The notes beneath the pieces were generated by a model that did no database searches, had not been told where the DNA came from, and worked only from the letters and a program-made list of their open reading frames with translations. Below are positions 1 to 9,274 of a DNA stretch of 64,000 nucleotides, piece after piece. The position numbers and the translations under genes were made by a program. The DNA comes from Photobacterium aquimaris. Lineage in GTDB: Bacteria; Pseudomonadota; Gammaproteobacteria; Enterobacterales; Vibrionaceae. The stretch is from the NCBI RefSeq assembly GCF_002954455.1, contig NZ_MSCC01000002.1, forward strand, positions 897,128-961,127. Direction: 5' to 3'. How positions within the stretch are numbered: the stretch's first letter is position 1; the number at the start of each line of letters is the position of its first letter.

Positions 1-241
1 ACCTTAGTGCGCATTATGTACCTTATGTTAAATAGGATATCGGATATTTATACCATGCTATAAACTAAGCTAGTTAATTGATTATTAAGTCTATAAGTGT
101 TCTCACCCATCAATGAATTTTGTCTATTTAACAGTATTTGCTATTTACCATAAAATAGGTAATTAACACTGACTTTAAATACTGCCGCACATTTCATTTT
201 GCTTGGTACTTAAATTCAGCGTTAATTACTCAAATCTATAA

Positions 242-376
242 CTGACGTTGCTAGCGAATTGGGATGGTTTAATTTTGGAAGCCGCTGTAGGAAAAACTTT
301 CCGTTACAATAAAAACGCTTATCTTCGTCATGAAATTGAGTATATTGATAACTCAATCGATATTAAGGCTACATGA
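242..376 (+). pseudogene. C-terminal orphan of an unknown protein
   Basis: From the in-frame stop at 239-241 to the TGA at 374-376 there is an open frame without a start codon. Its last 40 or so codons look like real protein (acidic and aromatic residues alternate, ending RHEIEYIDNSIDIKAT). The alternating pattern would fit the last strands of an outer-membrane beta-barrel, but I cannot name a family. The TGA overlaps the first possible ATG of the next gene. Bases 1-241 show no coding sequence. It may be the eroded end of a gene or only chance. Confidence 0.3.
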
Positions 377-1443
377 TAATGACACACTCATCTTTAGCGA
401 CACCTAAGAAAACCATTGGCTTAACCAGTGACAATATTGCTGGTGTTTCACCACAAATATTGCAGCATTTAATTGAATTTAGCGCTGGTGATGCAACACC
501 TTACGGTAATGATGAGTTATCGTTACAGCTTGATCGCAAAATGAGCGAGTTGTTTGAAACTAACGTTGCGGTGGTTTTAGTACCAACAGGTACGGCGGCC
601 AATAGTTTATGTTTAGCTGCAATGTCTCCTGCTTGGGGCGCGGTGCTATGTCACCCAAACAGTCATATTAATAACGATGAATGTGGTGCACCGGAGTTTT
701 TCAGTAATGGCGTTAAGCTACTAACTATCGACGGTGATGATTGTAAGATCGACCCTATCAAACTTAGCCAACGCGCTTCGTTAAAAATTGGTGATGTGCA
801 TACAGTTCAACCCGCAGTTGTTAGTGTAACTCAAGCGACTGAAACCGGTAGCGTTTATACCCTTGATGAACTTCGTGCAATTGGTGATGTGTGTAAGAGC
901 CATAATTTAAAATACCATATGGATGGCGCACGCTTTGCTAATGCTATCGATGCATTAGGCTGTACTCCTGCTGAAATGACCTGGAAAGCAGGTGTTGATG
1001 CCCTTTCTTTTGGTGCGACTAAGAACGGTACCTTTGGTGTTGAAGTGATTGTTCTATTTGATACTAGCTTAAAAAATGAAATTGAATATCGTCGTAAACG
1101 TGCTGGACATTTAATGTCTAAAATGCGTTTCCTATCAACACAAATAGATGCCTACATTACCGATAATTTATGGCTAACGAATGCCCAACATGCCAATGCA
1201 ATGGCAACAAAACTGCGTGACGGTATTAGCGCAATTGAAGGTGTAGAGCTATTGCATCCTTCTAAAACAAATATTGTCTTTTGTAAAATGTCACCAGTAA
1301 CAATTGCAACCTTGCATGAACATGGGTTTGAGTTTTTAGCTAATCGCTGGGGCGACGGTGTTGCACGTTTAGTGACTAACTTTGCGACTAAAGCTGAAGA
1401 TATTGATGCCTTTATTGCAGTATTAGCAACGAGCGATAAGTAA
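373..1443 (+). CDS. ltaE: Low-specificity L-threonine aldolase
   Basis: PLP enzyme that cleaves L-threonine and L-allo-threonine to glycine and acetaldehyde in the cytoplasm. The 356-aa protein has the beta-eliminating-lyase/aldolase fold. The PTGTAANS phosphate-binding stretch is near residue 70, the cofactor aspartate is in HMDGAR near residue 183, and the Schiff-base lysine is in SFGATKNG (about K217). Length fits the longer Pseudomonas-type enzymes rather than the roughly 333-aa E. coli form. Two starts are possible: ATG at 373 or ATG at 379. AAGG at 365-368 is rather close to the first and rather far from the second, so the start is unsettled. It stands alone with a terminator behind it. 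Confidence 0.88.
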   Translation: MIMTHSSLATPKKTIGLTSDNIAGVSPQILQHLIEFSAGDATPYGNDELSLQLDRKMSELFETNVAVVLVPTGTAANSLCLAAMSPAWGAVLCHPNSHINNDECGAPEFFSNGVKLLTIDGDDCKIDPIKLSQRASLKIGDVHTVQPAVVSVTQATETGSVYTLDELRAIGDVCKSHNLKYHMDGARFANAIDALGCTPAEMTWKAGVDALSFGATKNGTFGVEVIVLFDTSLKNEIEYRRKRAGHLMSKMRFLSTQIDAYITDNLWLTNAQHANAMATKLRDGISAIEGVELLHPSKTNIVFCKMSPVTIATLHEHGFEFLANRWGDGVARLVTNFATKAEDIDAFIAVLATSDK

Positions 1444-1452
1444 CTAAAAGAG

Positions 1453-1482
1453 TAACGGCAATCATGTGACTGATTGCCGTTA
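1453..1482. terminator. Bidirectional terminator hairpin between ltaE and the peptide transporter
   Basis: A perfect 12-bp stem (TAACGGCAATCA and its complement) with a 6-nt loop lies between the convergent stops of the aldolase and the peptide transporter. The T-run is poor on the plus side, so termination may be only partly intrinsic. Confidence 0.7.
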
Positions 1483-1505
1483 TTAACTATCGTCTGTTGA
1501 TTGTT

Positions 1506-2960
1506 TTATTCTTTGTTTTGAATAATGCGGGTTAACTTAGGTGCGATAAGCAATGTAAAAACAGCAATCGCTGCGGTTACATACCCTATTTCACCAAATA
1601 CTTCGGCATATAGCACAAGAGTTTGATTAGAATCGATAACTCCTTTCGGTGCGGCTGTTAAACTCGCAATCCAGCCAGCTAAAATTGCGGCGGTTGCCGA
1701 CGTTAAGAACCACATTCCCATCGCAAAACCCATCATTCGTTGTGGTACTAACTGTGCAATCATCGCCAGCCCTAAGCCTGAAACTAATAACTCACCCACT
1801 GATTGTAATAAATAACTCACGACCAACCAATTTGAGTTGATGATCCCTTGGGTATTAGCAAAACCTGTTGAGTATTTTAAAATCAAAAACGCTAGGCTAC
1901 ATAACACCATTCCAGCGGCAAACTTAAATGGCATTGCAAATCGTTCACCAAGTTTATTATAAAGAATGGCTAATAATGGACTAGCAACCATGATCCAAAA
2001 TGGGTTTAACGCTTGAAACTGCTCTGGTTCAACTTTAACCCCAAATAAATCATGACTAACATTATGAATAGCAAAGAAGTTAAGCGAAGTCGGCATCTGG
2101 AAATATAAAGCAAAGAACACCACACCCTGCAACATTAATACAAAGGCAACAAACATCTTCGATCTTTCAAGCCCTTTGGACTTAAACGCCTCTTTGAAGT
2201 ATACAAACACAATGATAATGCCAACCACAACTAAAATTGCATGTGCATAGAACAGATGTTGCAATAACACCGCACTTAAAAAGCTCAATAGAATCGTTAC
2301 AACCACAACCGCCGCATAGTAAAGTTTATTCACTGGCACCATGTCGGGCTTAGAACCAATATTTTTAACAATGCGCCCCATTACCATGAAGTTAATCATT
2401 GTAATGAGTAAGCCTACCGCACTAACACCAAATGCCATCCCGTAGCCCATTTTTTCTGCTATCCAAGGGCTTAATAGCATTGAAAAAAATGAACCTAAGT
2501 TAATCGCCATATAATACATGGTAAAGGCACCATCAAGGCGAGGGTCGTTTTCTTCATAGACTTTGGCCAACAAACTTGAAGGGTTAGCTTTAAATAAGCC
2601 ATTACCCATGGTAATAAAACCCATTGCTATATAAAGCAGCTCTTTACCCCCAAACTCTCCCGCCGCTGAGATCCCTAATAACGAATAACCGATCGTTAGA
2701 ATAAATGCACCAAGCGTAATGGTACGTTTCGTACCTAGGATTTTATCGCCAACCCAACCACCAATCGCCACAGAACCAAAAATCAATGCAGAAAAAGCAC
2801 CAAATAATGTAAACGACTCTGATTCAGACATTCCAAGAATGCTAACAAGGTACACTGTAAGAATGGCTTGCATGCCATAGAAGCCAAACCGCTCCCAAAA
2901 CTCTATCGAGAATATGAGATAAAACGGTTTAGGTTGTTTAAATACATTTACATCGGACAT
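1506..2960 (-). CDS. POT/PTR family proton-dependent di/tripeptide transporter
   Basis: Inner-membrane proton symporter for di- and tripeptides. The 484-aa protein carries the POT signature EFWERFGFYG near the N-terminus (ExxER proton-coupling motif), about 14 hydrophobic helices and the length of E. coli DtpA/DtpB (about 490-500 aa). The start is ATG at 2960 (MSDVNVFKQ), placed by AAGGA about 8 nt upstream; an in-frame TTG at 2984 is less likely. It is monocistronic, convergent with ltaE and divergent from cfa across a roughly 540-bp spacer. DtpA versus DtpB subtype was not resolved. Confidence 0.9.
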   Translation of the reverse strand: MSDVNVFKQPKPFYLIFSIEFWERFGFYGMQAILTVYLVSILGMSESESFTLFGAFSALIFGSVAIGGWVGDKILGTKRTITLGAFILTIGYSLLGISAAGEFGGKELLYIAMGFITMGNGLFKANPSSLLAKVYEENDPRLDGAFTMYYMAINLGSFFSMLLSPWIAEKMGYGMAFGVSAVGLLITMINFMVMGRIVKNIGSKPDMVPVNKLYYAAVVVVTILLSFLSAVLLQHLFYAHAILVVVGIIIVFVYFKEAFKSKGLERSKMFVAFVLMLQGVVFFALYFQMPTSLNFFAIHNVSHDLFGVKVEPEQFQALNPFWIMVASPLLAILYNKLGERFAMPFKFAAGMVLCSLAFLILKYSTGFANTQGIINSNWLVVSYLLQSVGELLVSGLGLAMIAQLVPQRMMGFAMGMWFLTSATAAILAGWIASLTAAPKGVIDSNQTLVLYAEVFGEIGYVTAAIAVFTLLIAPKLTRIIQNKE

Positions 2961-3496
2961 ACAGTCTTCCTTAATCAGGCGCAATTGCTTTAATAGTAGA
3001 CGTTATCCTTCAATATCGACTAATGAGACTTATCCAAAAACTTAATGCAATCTCATGTAACCCTATTCAGTTTCTGTAAATTTTATGTGCGAATGCCATG
3101 CAGTTGAGATAGTTAGTTTTTACTAAAATAAGTACGTTTTTAGAGTACATATTAAAAAATGTCCGTTTTGATATATTTTTTGTCAAATAATCTAAATTAA
3201 GCTAACTGATGTAGCGATATAGTACTTACCAAGAAAAGGAAATACTTAAATAAACATGTAAGAGGTTATTTACATAATGATGCATGTAATTTATTGCTCA
3301 CATTAAGTATGACTAAATAAGTAATTAAGAAGAATAAAATATATTTAACAGACTAAATTTATTACTATTCAAACATAATGAAAACATGATTGATATATTA
3401 CTTTTATATACCACATCTAATTGTTGTATTTCATTATTAATTTAGTAGGTATGAATTTTATTCAGCTATTTTTCAAAACAAATAATCGAGTATATT
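2961..3496. other. Divergent intergenic region, peptide transporter / cfa
   Basis: This 536-bp AT-rich spacer has no convincing gene. It must hold the promoters of both divergent genes. Several TATAAT-like hexamers are present, but the composition makes them uninformative. I see no clear operator. Confidence 0.5.
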
Positions 3497-4642
3497 ATGC
3501 CTAAAAATAAAGAATTATTTCGTGACCTATTAAAGCAAGCTGATATTGAAATTAATGGTACTCGCCCATGGGATATTACTGTTAATGATGACAAACTTTT
3601 TGATAATATTTTATTAGATGGCACGATCGCTTTTGGCGAAGGTTATATGGATCGTTTATGGGATTGTGAACGCATTGATATCCTAATTAGTAAGTTACTT
3701 CGCAGTAATATAGAAGATAAGCTATCGGGAATAGATAAAGTTAAGTTTGCAGCTAATTATGGTGTGACTAAATTAAAAAACTTAATCAACCCACAAGCAG
3801 TAAACCGTGTTAAAGAAGATGTACCTTTCCACTACGATATCGGTAACGATTTATTTGTAAATATGCTCGATGAGCGTATGGCATATACCTGTGCATATTG
3901 GAAAGATGCAAAAAAACTAGACCAAGCCCAAGAACATAAAATGGATCTAATTTGTCGCAAGTTAGATTTACAACCAGGTATGCGTTTACTTGATATCGGT
4001 TGTGGTTGGGCAAGTTTCATGAACTATGCTGCAGCGAAATACGGTGTGATTTGTGATGGTTTAACCTTATCAAAAGAGCAAATGGCGCTAGGCCAAGAGG
4101 TTGCAGATAAGAAGAAACTACCGGTTAAAATTATTTTGCAAGACTATCGTGAATTTACGCCAGATCAACCTTATGATCGTGTTGTTTCTATTGGTATGAT
4201 TGAGCATGTTGGCCCATCAAATTATGATGAATATTTCAAATGTGCTAACAGCTTTTTAGCTGATGATGGTCTTTTCTTATTACACACTATTGGTAGCCCA
4301 ACCTCTAAAGATGGTACCGACCCGTGGATCAATAAATATATTTTCCCTAACGGTGTTATTCCATCACTCGCACAATTAAGTGGTTCTGTTGAAAACAAAT
4401 TTAATATTGAAGATGTACATAATTTTGGTCCAGATTACGATTTAACACTCATGGCGTGGTGTGAAAGATTTGAAAAGAACTGGTTCAAAATTTATAAAAA
4501 TTACGATGCAACGTTCTACAGAATGTGGCGTTTCTATTTATTAAGCTGTGCAGGTGCATTCCGCTGTCGTGATATTAGCTTATGGCAAATAGCGCTAACT
4601 AAAATTGGTGCAGATCTTCCAGTTAATGTTCGTGCAGCTTAA
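3497..4642 (+). CDS. cfa: Cyclopropane-fatty-acyl-phospholipid synthase
   Basis: SAM-dependent enzyme that adds a methylene group across cis double bonds of membrane phospholipid acyl chains, typically in stationary phase or under acid/osmotic stress. The 381-aa length matches E. coli Cfa (382). The protein has the N-terminal lipid-binding region, the FHYDIGNDLF segment, the SAM-binding motif LDIGCGWASF near residue 166, IGMIEHVG near residue 235 and the C-terminal RFYLLSCAGAFRCRDISLWQ block that contains the family's active-site cysteine. ATG at 3497 has a weak upstream CGAG. A strong terminator separates it from the following patatin gene. Confidence 0.96.
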   Translation: MPKNKELFRDLLKQADIEINGTRPWDITVNDDKLFDNILLDGTIAFGEGYMDRLWDCERIDILISKLLRSNIEDKLSGIDKVKFAANYGVTKLKNLINPQAVNRVKEDVPFHYDIGNDLFVNMLDERMAYTCAYWKDAKKLDQAQEHKMDLICRKLDLQPGMRLLDIGCGWASFMNYAAAKYGVICDGLTLSKEQMALGQEVADKKKLPVKIILQDYREFTPDQPYDRVVSIGMIEHVGPSNYDEYFKCANSFLADDGLFLLHTIGSPTSKDGTDPWINKYIFPNGVIPSLAQLSGSVENKFNIEDVHNFGPDYDLTLMAWCERFEKNWFKIYKNYDATFYRMWRFYLLSCAGAFRCRDISLWQIALTKIGADLPVNVRAA

Positions 4643-4646
4643 TTTA

Positions 4647-4687
4647 TCGCTGGCATACTTTAGTTATGAATATGCCAGCGAATTTTT
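4647..4687 (+). terminator. Rho-independent terminator after cfa
   Basis: A perfect 11-bp stem (TCGCTGGCATA and its complement, loop 13 nt) is followed by ATTTTT, 5 nt beyond the cfa stop codon. Confidence 0.88.
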
Positions 4688-4727
4688 CCTCACATTATAT
4701 TAAACATGTGAGTTGGAGATAAATATT

Positions 4728-5684
4728 ATGAGAGGTCAACATATCTCTTATTGTAAGCATAATATTGAGCCATTATATTTCAAAAAAAACAACATAAAAG
4801 ATATTTCACTTGTTACCGAAGGTGGTGGACAGCGAGGTATATTTACAGCGGGTGTTTTAGATGCTTTTCTTGAGAAAGAGTTTAATCCTTTTTCATTATT
4901 AATTGGTACATCAGCAGGCTCTCTAAATATTGCATCTTATATTTGTCAACAACCTAAGCATGCTTATCGTGTTATTACTGAAATAACCACAACCCGTGAG
5001 TTTTTTAGTTATTCTAAATTATTTACTGCTCGCGGTGGTATGAATCTCGATTGGTTGATAGAACAAACCCAAACTAAATTAAAATTAGATTGGCATACTG
5101 GCCGTAAGAATATGATCAACCGTACGGTGTTAGCAACAGCATCAGGCTTAGATCACAATCAAGCAGTTTTTTTTGACCTAAACGCTAATGATTGGGATCA
5201 AAAGTTAAAGGCATCGTGTGCTATTCCCCTTTTAAACCGTCAACCGATTTATTCTGATGAACAATACTGGGTTGATGGTGGCTTACATGCACCAATTCCA
5301 GCTAAAGAAGCTTATGATCGTGGTTATAAAAACATTGTTGTCATTCGTACCAATCCAGTTGGATTGAATGCAAACCACCAATGGTTAAAAACTCTCAAGC
5401 GTGGATTAACACATACCAAAGCAGCAGCTTTCATTGATATGCTGTTATTACATGAGCAAAAATACAATGAGAGTGAAGACTTCATCAATAATCCTCCTGA
5501 TGATGTCAATATTTATGAGATTTACCCACACAAGGCTTTAGAGTCAAAATTAATTGGCAGTGATATCAATGCACTTAACCATGATTATGATTTAGGACAT
5601 CAAATGGGTTTGTATTTTCTAAAAACCATGAACAACTACTGCCCGTATACGTCATGTGCCCAAAAAGAATCAGCGGCGATTTAA
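4728..5684 (+). CDS. Patatin-like phospholipase (YjjU family)
   Basis: Predicted cytoplasmic or membrane-associated lipid acyl hydrolase with a Ser-Asp dyad. The 318-aa protein has the glycine-rich oxyanion motif GGGQRGIF near residue 30, the nucleophile elbow GTSAGS near residue 65 and the DGG motif (VDGGLHAP) near residue 185, all in patatin order, so it should be active. The start is ATG at 4728, preceded by GGAG with 9-nt spacing; an in-frame TTG at 4713 is less likely. No signal peptide is visible. It lies behind cfa, another phospholipid-modifying enzyme, but with its own transcription unit. Confidence 0.88.
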   Translation: MRGQHISYCKHNIEPLYFKKNNIKDISLVTEGGGQRGIFTAGVLDAFLEKEFNPFSLLIGTSAGSLNIASYICQQPKHAYRVITEITTTREFFSYSKLFTARGGMNLDWLIEQTQTKLKLDWHTGRKNMINRTVLATASGLDHNQAVFFDLNANDWDQKLKASCAIPLLNRQPIYSDEQYWVDGGLHAPIPAKEAYDRGYKNIVVIRTNPVGLNANHQWLKTLKRGLTHTKAAAFIDMLLLHEQKYNESEDFINNPPDDVNIYEIYPHKALESKLIGSDINALNHDYDLGHQMGLYFLKTMNNYCPYTSCAQKESAAI

Positions 5685-5707
5685 TTAGTTATTTTCAATA
5701 TAAACAG

Positions 5708-5736
5708 ACGGATAGGCTATAACCTATTCGTTTTTA
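5708..5736 (+). terminator. Terminator after the patatin gene
   Basis: A 9-bp stem with one G-T wobble (ACGGATAGG / CCTATTCGT) and a 6-nt loop is followed by TTTTT, about 25 nt after the stop codon. Confidence 0.85.
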
Positions 5737-5844
5737 TCGTTACGCTATAATGGCTTAGTTGTTCTCCATTCTTATAAATGAAAAACGATGCTATTTGAGG
5801 TATCTATAATTTGACTACGATTGTTAAGTCACCAGAGTCAAATA

Positions 5845-7116
5845 ATGAAAATAAACTCTCTCATGATTGTAATGTCTTCAGTGTTATTTTTAGGATGCGG
5901 TGGTGATAGCGCCGATGATACTAAAGAAATACCTGATGATGTTACGTCTGAACAACCTCAATTAGAACAACCCCCTGAATCTCAACCCGACCTTAAATTT
6001 AAAGTCAATGATATCTCAAATGGTTACTATGAATCACTTTATGATGCTGGTGGTAATAAACTCAATATAGATAAAGATCAGGTATTACTAATGCAAAAGG
6101 CGTTTATGGAAGAATTAAAGCCAAATTTGAGTAATGATCAACAAAAAGAGTTTATGGAAATAGAATCCGATTTTGCACAGATAAAGCAATCTTCTGATAT
6201 CGAAAAAGTACTGTTCAATAATGTTTTGATTGATGCCATGATTAGCAGTACTAAACCGCAACTACAAGATAAGTACTTTCCCGCTTTCCGTTTATTTCGC
6301 CATCATACCCATCGTTTATTCCCACTAACTCGTATAACAGATTATCAGTGGCTGCTTGATTTACTTTCTCAACGTTCACTACTGAACCATTTAATTTTGA
6401 TCCCTCCTCTAGAAACTGACGATTACATTGAAACATGTCGTGAAAATGATGTACCTATTCCGCCAGCTTGGGGATCAGCTCTATGGGTTCATCAAGGCAC
6501 CGCCACCACCGATTTTTTAGACAGCGATAGAACAGAGGTTTACGCCTATAAAAGTTCCACGGTGCCAGGTGCTTGTATGGCATTACCCCGCTGGGTCGTC
6601 AATGACACTACAGGCGACGAATTTATCCAATTTCTTGGTATTATTTGTCAAAGCAAAACAACGGGTAAAGCCTGTTTTTGGGATAATATAGATAACGAAA
6701 CTGGCACCAGAATAACCGGCGGCAATGATTTAGCCTTTAATATTACTGATATTCAAAATGGTAATACACTTGCAGAAGACTGTACTGGCTGCCATCGAGG
6801 TAAAAATGTTTTCTTAATTCATCCTGGTACCGCTATTGACATCTCTGCAGATCACGATATTGATCCCAATGTGCGCTATCAGCCGGTTTCTTCTCAAGGG
6901 TGGACAAATCCTCCAGCTTATGCAGAACGTGGGGATGGTGCTTGTGCGGGGTGCCATGAAATTGGCGCACTTTCATTCAATTATTGTAATGTGCTATTGA
7001 GAAATGCGGCTAATCAAACGATGCCAAGTAGTGCAGAACCAGCAAATTGGGTTGGTGATGAAACCTTCTATGGCACACATATTCAAGCGATGATCGACGA
7101 GCGTTGTTCTGAATAA
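5845..7116 (+). CDS. Di-heme c-type cytochrome lipoprotein of unknown function
   Basis: The 423-aa protein begins with a lipoprotein signal (hydrophobic run ending LFLGC, cysteine at about residue 18), then an acidic Pro/Glu/Gln-rich linker. Two c-type heme motifs are visible in the C-terminal third, CTGCH near residue 318 and CAGCH near residue 373. The position implies attachment to the outer or inner membrane facing the periplasm and maturation by the Ccm system. I do not recognise the family; the central region has no motif I can name. ATG at 5845 gives the lipoprotein signal, while the TTG at 5821 would extend it awkwardly. No redox partner is adjacent. Weak ribosome binding site. Confidence 0.75.
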   Translation: MKINSLMIVMSSVLFLGCGGDSADDTKEIPDDVTSEQPQLEQPPESQPDLKFKVNDISNGYYESLYDAGGNKLNIDKDQVLLMQKAFMEELKPNLSNDQQKEFMEIESDFAQIKQSSDIEKVLFNNVLIDAMISSTKPQLQDKYFPAFRLFRHHTHRLFPLTRITDYQWLLDLLSQRSLLNHLILIPPLETDDYIETCRENDVPIPPAWGSALWVHQGTATTDFLDSDRTEVYAYKSSTVPGACMALPRWVVNDTTGDEFIQFLGIICQSKTTGKACFWDNIDNETGTRITGGNDLAFNITDIQNGNTLAEDCTGCHRGKNVFLIHPGTAIDISADHDIDPNVRYQPVSSQGWTNPPAYAERGDGACAGCHEIGALSFNYCNVLLRNAANQTMPSSAEPANWVGDETFYGTHIQAMIDERCSE

Positions 7117-7120
7117 ACAT

Positions 7121-7160
7121 AAAAATCAGGCAGTAATATTAACGCTACTGCCTGATTTTT
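7121..7160. terminator. Bidirectional terminator
   Basis: A 15-bp perfect inverted repeat (AAAAATCAGGCAGTA and its complement, 10-nt loop) has A-run and T-run ends, so it can stop both the di-heme gene on the plus strand and yciH on the minus strand. Confidence 0.92.
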
Positions 7161-7201
7161 ATGTTCTATGATAATGAATCACTAAGACTCTATGTTGCCA
7201 A

Positions 7202-7525
7202 TCAACCGCCAGCCAATTTAACTGTGTGGCCTTTCTTTTCAAGATGCGCTTTAATCACATCACGCTTATCACCTTGAATTTCGATTTTTCCATCTTTAAC
7301 AGAGCCACCGCAGCCACATATTTTTTTTAATTCAGCAGCAATCAGTTTCAATTGAGTATCTTCAATATCAAGGCCAGAAACAATACAAACACCTTTGCCT
7401 TTGCGCCCTTTTGTTTCGCGTTGAATACGAACAATACCATCACCTTTTGGGCGTGTTGGTTGTACTTTTTCTTCTTTAATTCGACCGGTTTCGGTTGAGA
7501 AAACTAAACGATTATTATCACTCAT
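7202..7525 (-). CDS. yciH: SUI1/eIF1-like translation factor YciH
   Basis: Bacterial homologue of eIF1 that, in E. coli, affects start-codon and initiator selection on the 30S subunit. The 107-aa protein has the whole SUI1 domain, with RPKGDG-VRIQRETKGRKGKG near residues 25-45, the KKICGCGGSVKDG block near residues 70-82 and the terminal KLAGG. The start MSDNNRLVFSTETGRI is chosen because it matches the known E. coli N-terminus; upstream in-frame codons are spurious. An A-run of eight bases lies in the KKIC codons. Confidence 0.93.
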   Translation of the reverse strand: MSDNNRLVFSTETGRIKEEKVQPTRPKGDGIVRIQRETKGRKGKGVCIVSGLDIEDTQLKLIAAELKKICGCGGSVKDGKIEIQGDKRDVIKAHLEKKGHTVKLAGG

Positions 7526-7646
7526 TGTGCAATCTATCTCACTTGGTTGCTTGATTGTGTGAATAACATTAAAAGTTAACACATCAATCTTGCGAAATAC
7601 TCATGAAGCAATACTATCAATAAATGGTACTCTAACGGAACATCTT

Positions 7647-8252
7647 ATGATTCATAATGTGATTTTTGATTTTGGTGCAGTATTATTTGAGTGGAATCCA
7701 CTTCAAATTGTTAATAGTTTTACGATATCACAACCTGAACGCGATATCTTACTGCGAGATGTCCTGCAACATTCTGATTGGTTATCACTTGATCGCGGAA
7801 CAATGCTTATTGCCGAAGTGATCCCTAAATTCTCAGCGCGTACACAAATCCCTCCGCAGCGCATAGAAGATTTTATTATTCATATTCAACATAGCCTCAC
7901 AAAAATAAACCAAACTGAAATACTGTTTCAAAAACTTACTAAGCAGCCTTATTCCCTCTATTATCTGACAAATATGTGCAGCGCTTTTTTTGATACTCTC
8001 TATGAAAAGCACCATTTTATTTCATTTTTTGATGGTGGCTTAGTATCAGGCAAAGAATTAGTCATGAAACCAGAACAAGAAATATTTGAACGACTGTGTG
8101 AACGCTATCAGCTAACCCCTCACGAAAGCCTCTTTATTGATGATAACGACGACAATATTAAAATTGCCACTGAAATGGGCTTTAACACTGTTCAATTCAA
8201 TCAAACACCGACTTGTTTTCAGCAGATAGAAAAACAACTTCTTCTACATTAA
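7647..8252 (+). CDS. HAD-superfamily phosphatase, YihX-like
   Basis: Predicted cytoplasmic phosphatase of the haloacid dehalogenase superfamily, subfamily IA, of the size (202 aa) of E. coli YihX (alpha-D-glucose-1-phosphate phosphatase). Motif I is FDFGAVL at residues 6-12 with the nucleophile aspartate; glycine replaces the second aspartate as in YihX-type proteins. The motif II region is YLTNM near residue 105, motif III is the lysine around MKPEQEIF, and motif IV is IDDNDDN near residue 170. ATG at 7647 has GGAA upstream; the open frame reaches back to 7590 but without a credible start. Substrate not determinable from sequence. Confidence 0.83.
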   Translation: MIHNVIFDFGAVLFEWNPLQIVNSFTISQPERDILLRDVLQHSDWLSLDRGTMLIAEVIPKFSARTQIPPQRIEDFIIHIQHSLTKINQTEILFQKLTKQPYSLYYLTNMCSAFFDTLYEKHHFISFFDGGLVSGKELVMKPEQEIFERLCERYQLTPHESLFIDDNDDNIKIATEMGFNTVQFNQTPTCFQQIEKQLLLH

Positions 8253-8348
8253 ATAATAATTATTGAATGATTTTACATAAAATTGAAAATAGTTATCATA
8301 ACTCAGTCTATTATCTATATTGAAGAGCTAATAATATCAGGAGTTTAT

Positions 8349-8873
8349 GTGAAAAAAGTTTTTATTTCTGCCATTTTAGTTGCAGCAGCAACTGTATCAA
8401 CCATGAGCTACGCTGCCAACGAGTGTAATGGTAAATACATTGTTGGGCCGATTGAAACCATTCATGTTAAAGATCTTGATATGGATTTCAAAGCACGCAT
8501 TGATACCGGCGCAAATACAACATCAATCAATGCTTATGATTTACATGTGATTGACGGTAATAATAACCCTAGTAATAATAAAGATAGCTGGCGTGAAAAC
8601 TTAGGTAAAATGATCAGTTTTAAAACAGCTAATGCTCGAGGACAGGAAGAAACACATACTGGAAAAATCATTAAAATCAGTAGAATACGTAATGCTCAAG
8701 GTGTTGAACGTCGTTATGCCATTGTTATGGATTTGATTTGGAATGGTAAGAGCCACGCAATTCCGGTTAACTTACGTGATCGTAAAAAACTAGAATATAA
8801 ATTGTTGATTGGACGTAACTGGCTTGACGGTAAATATCTCGTTGATGTATCAAAAAGTGATGACGATGATTAA
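8349..8873 (+). CDS. Exported retropepsin-like protease of the RimK-associated Zn-protease family (PF05618)
   Basis: The 174-aa protein has a signal peptide (MKKVFISAILVAAATVSTMS, cleavage near AYA). The remainder matches the family historically called putative ATP-dependent zinc protease, now known to be retropepsin-like aspartic peptidases. The motif ARIDTGANTTSI near residue 55 supplies the catalytic aspartate in DTGA, and GRNWLDGKYLVDVS is the conserved end. The start is GTG at 8349, fixed by CAGGAG five nt upstream and by the signal peptide. The export signal suggests a periplasmic role. It ends with an acidic tail (SDDDD). Confidence 0.83.
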   Translation: MKKVFISAILVAAATVSTMSYAANECNGKYIVGPIETIHVKDLDMDFKARIDTGANTTSINAYDLHVIDGNNNPSNNKDSWRENLGKMISFKTANARGQEETHTGKIIKISRIRNAQGVERRYAIVMDLIWNGKSHAIPVNLRDRKKLEYKLLIGRNWLDGKYLVDVSKSDDDD

Positions 8874-8891
8874 TCATTAAATAATGAATTT

Positions 8892-8922
8892 AAACAGTGC
8901 CTACCCTAAATAGGCACTGTTT
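8892..8922. terminator. Bidirectional terminator
   Basis: A 12-bp stem (AAACAGTGCCTA and complement, loop 7 nt) is followed by a T-run. It serves the protease gene on the plus strand and the convergent gene that ends at 8924. Confidence 0.88.
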
Positions 8923-8923
8923 T

Positions 8924-9274
8924 TTAAACGAGCAGTATTTTATCTAAATACTTTTTAATAGAAACGATATCACCTTTCAGTAATTGACCTCGTACAATTG
9001 CATACCACTCATTGGCTTTACCATTATCGTTTTTTAAAACAATGCCACGATAATTCTCAGCACTCACCGTAGTTAATGAGCTTGTCTTGCTTTCATGTGA
9101 CGCAAAACGTTCTGGCGGCATAAACGCCTTAGTATCACACCACCAATTAACACTCTTTTTTACATTAGCCAACATCCCTTGAACAGCTTGTCCATTAATG
9201 ACAGCTTTCCAATCAGAAGTTAACCCAGTACTATTTTCAATAATATAACCACGATGAAAAAGGCGTTTTTTCAT
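8924..9274 (-). CDS. DUF3319-like Vibrionaceae protein with an internal duplication
   Basis: A 116-aa basic, soluble protein with no signal peptide. It resembles the small DUF3319 family known from Vibrio, from memory and not checked. Residues about 8-45 and 75-113 align as two copies of one unit: RGY/RGI, then N-x-x-G, a W-x-A-[VI]-x-[NR]-GQ core, [QK]-G and [NS]-[VI]-KK. This suggests two repeats of a small fold. ATG at 9274 has AGGAA about 7 nt upstream. Function unknown. Confidence 0.7.
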   Translation of the reverse strand: MKKRLFHRGYIIENSTGLTSDWKAVINGQAVQGMLANVKKSVNWWCDTKAFMPPERFASHESKTSSLTTVSAENYRGIVLKNDNGKANEWYAIVRGQLLKGDIVSIKKYLDKILLV

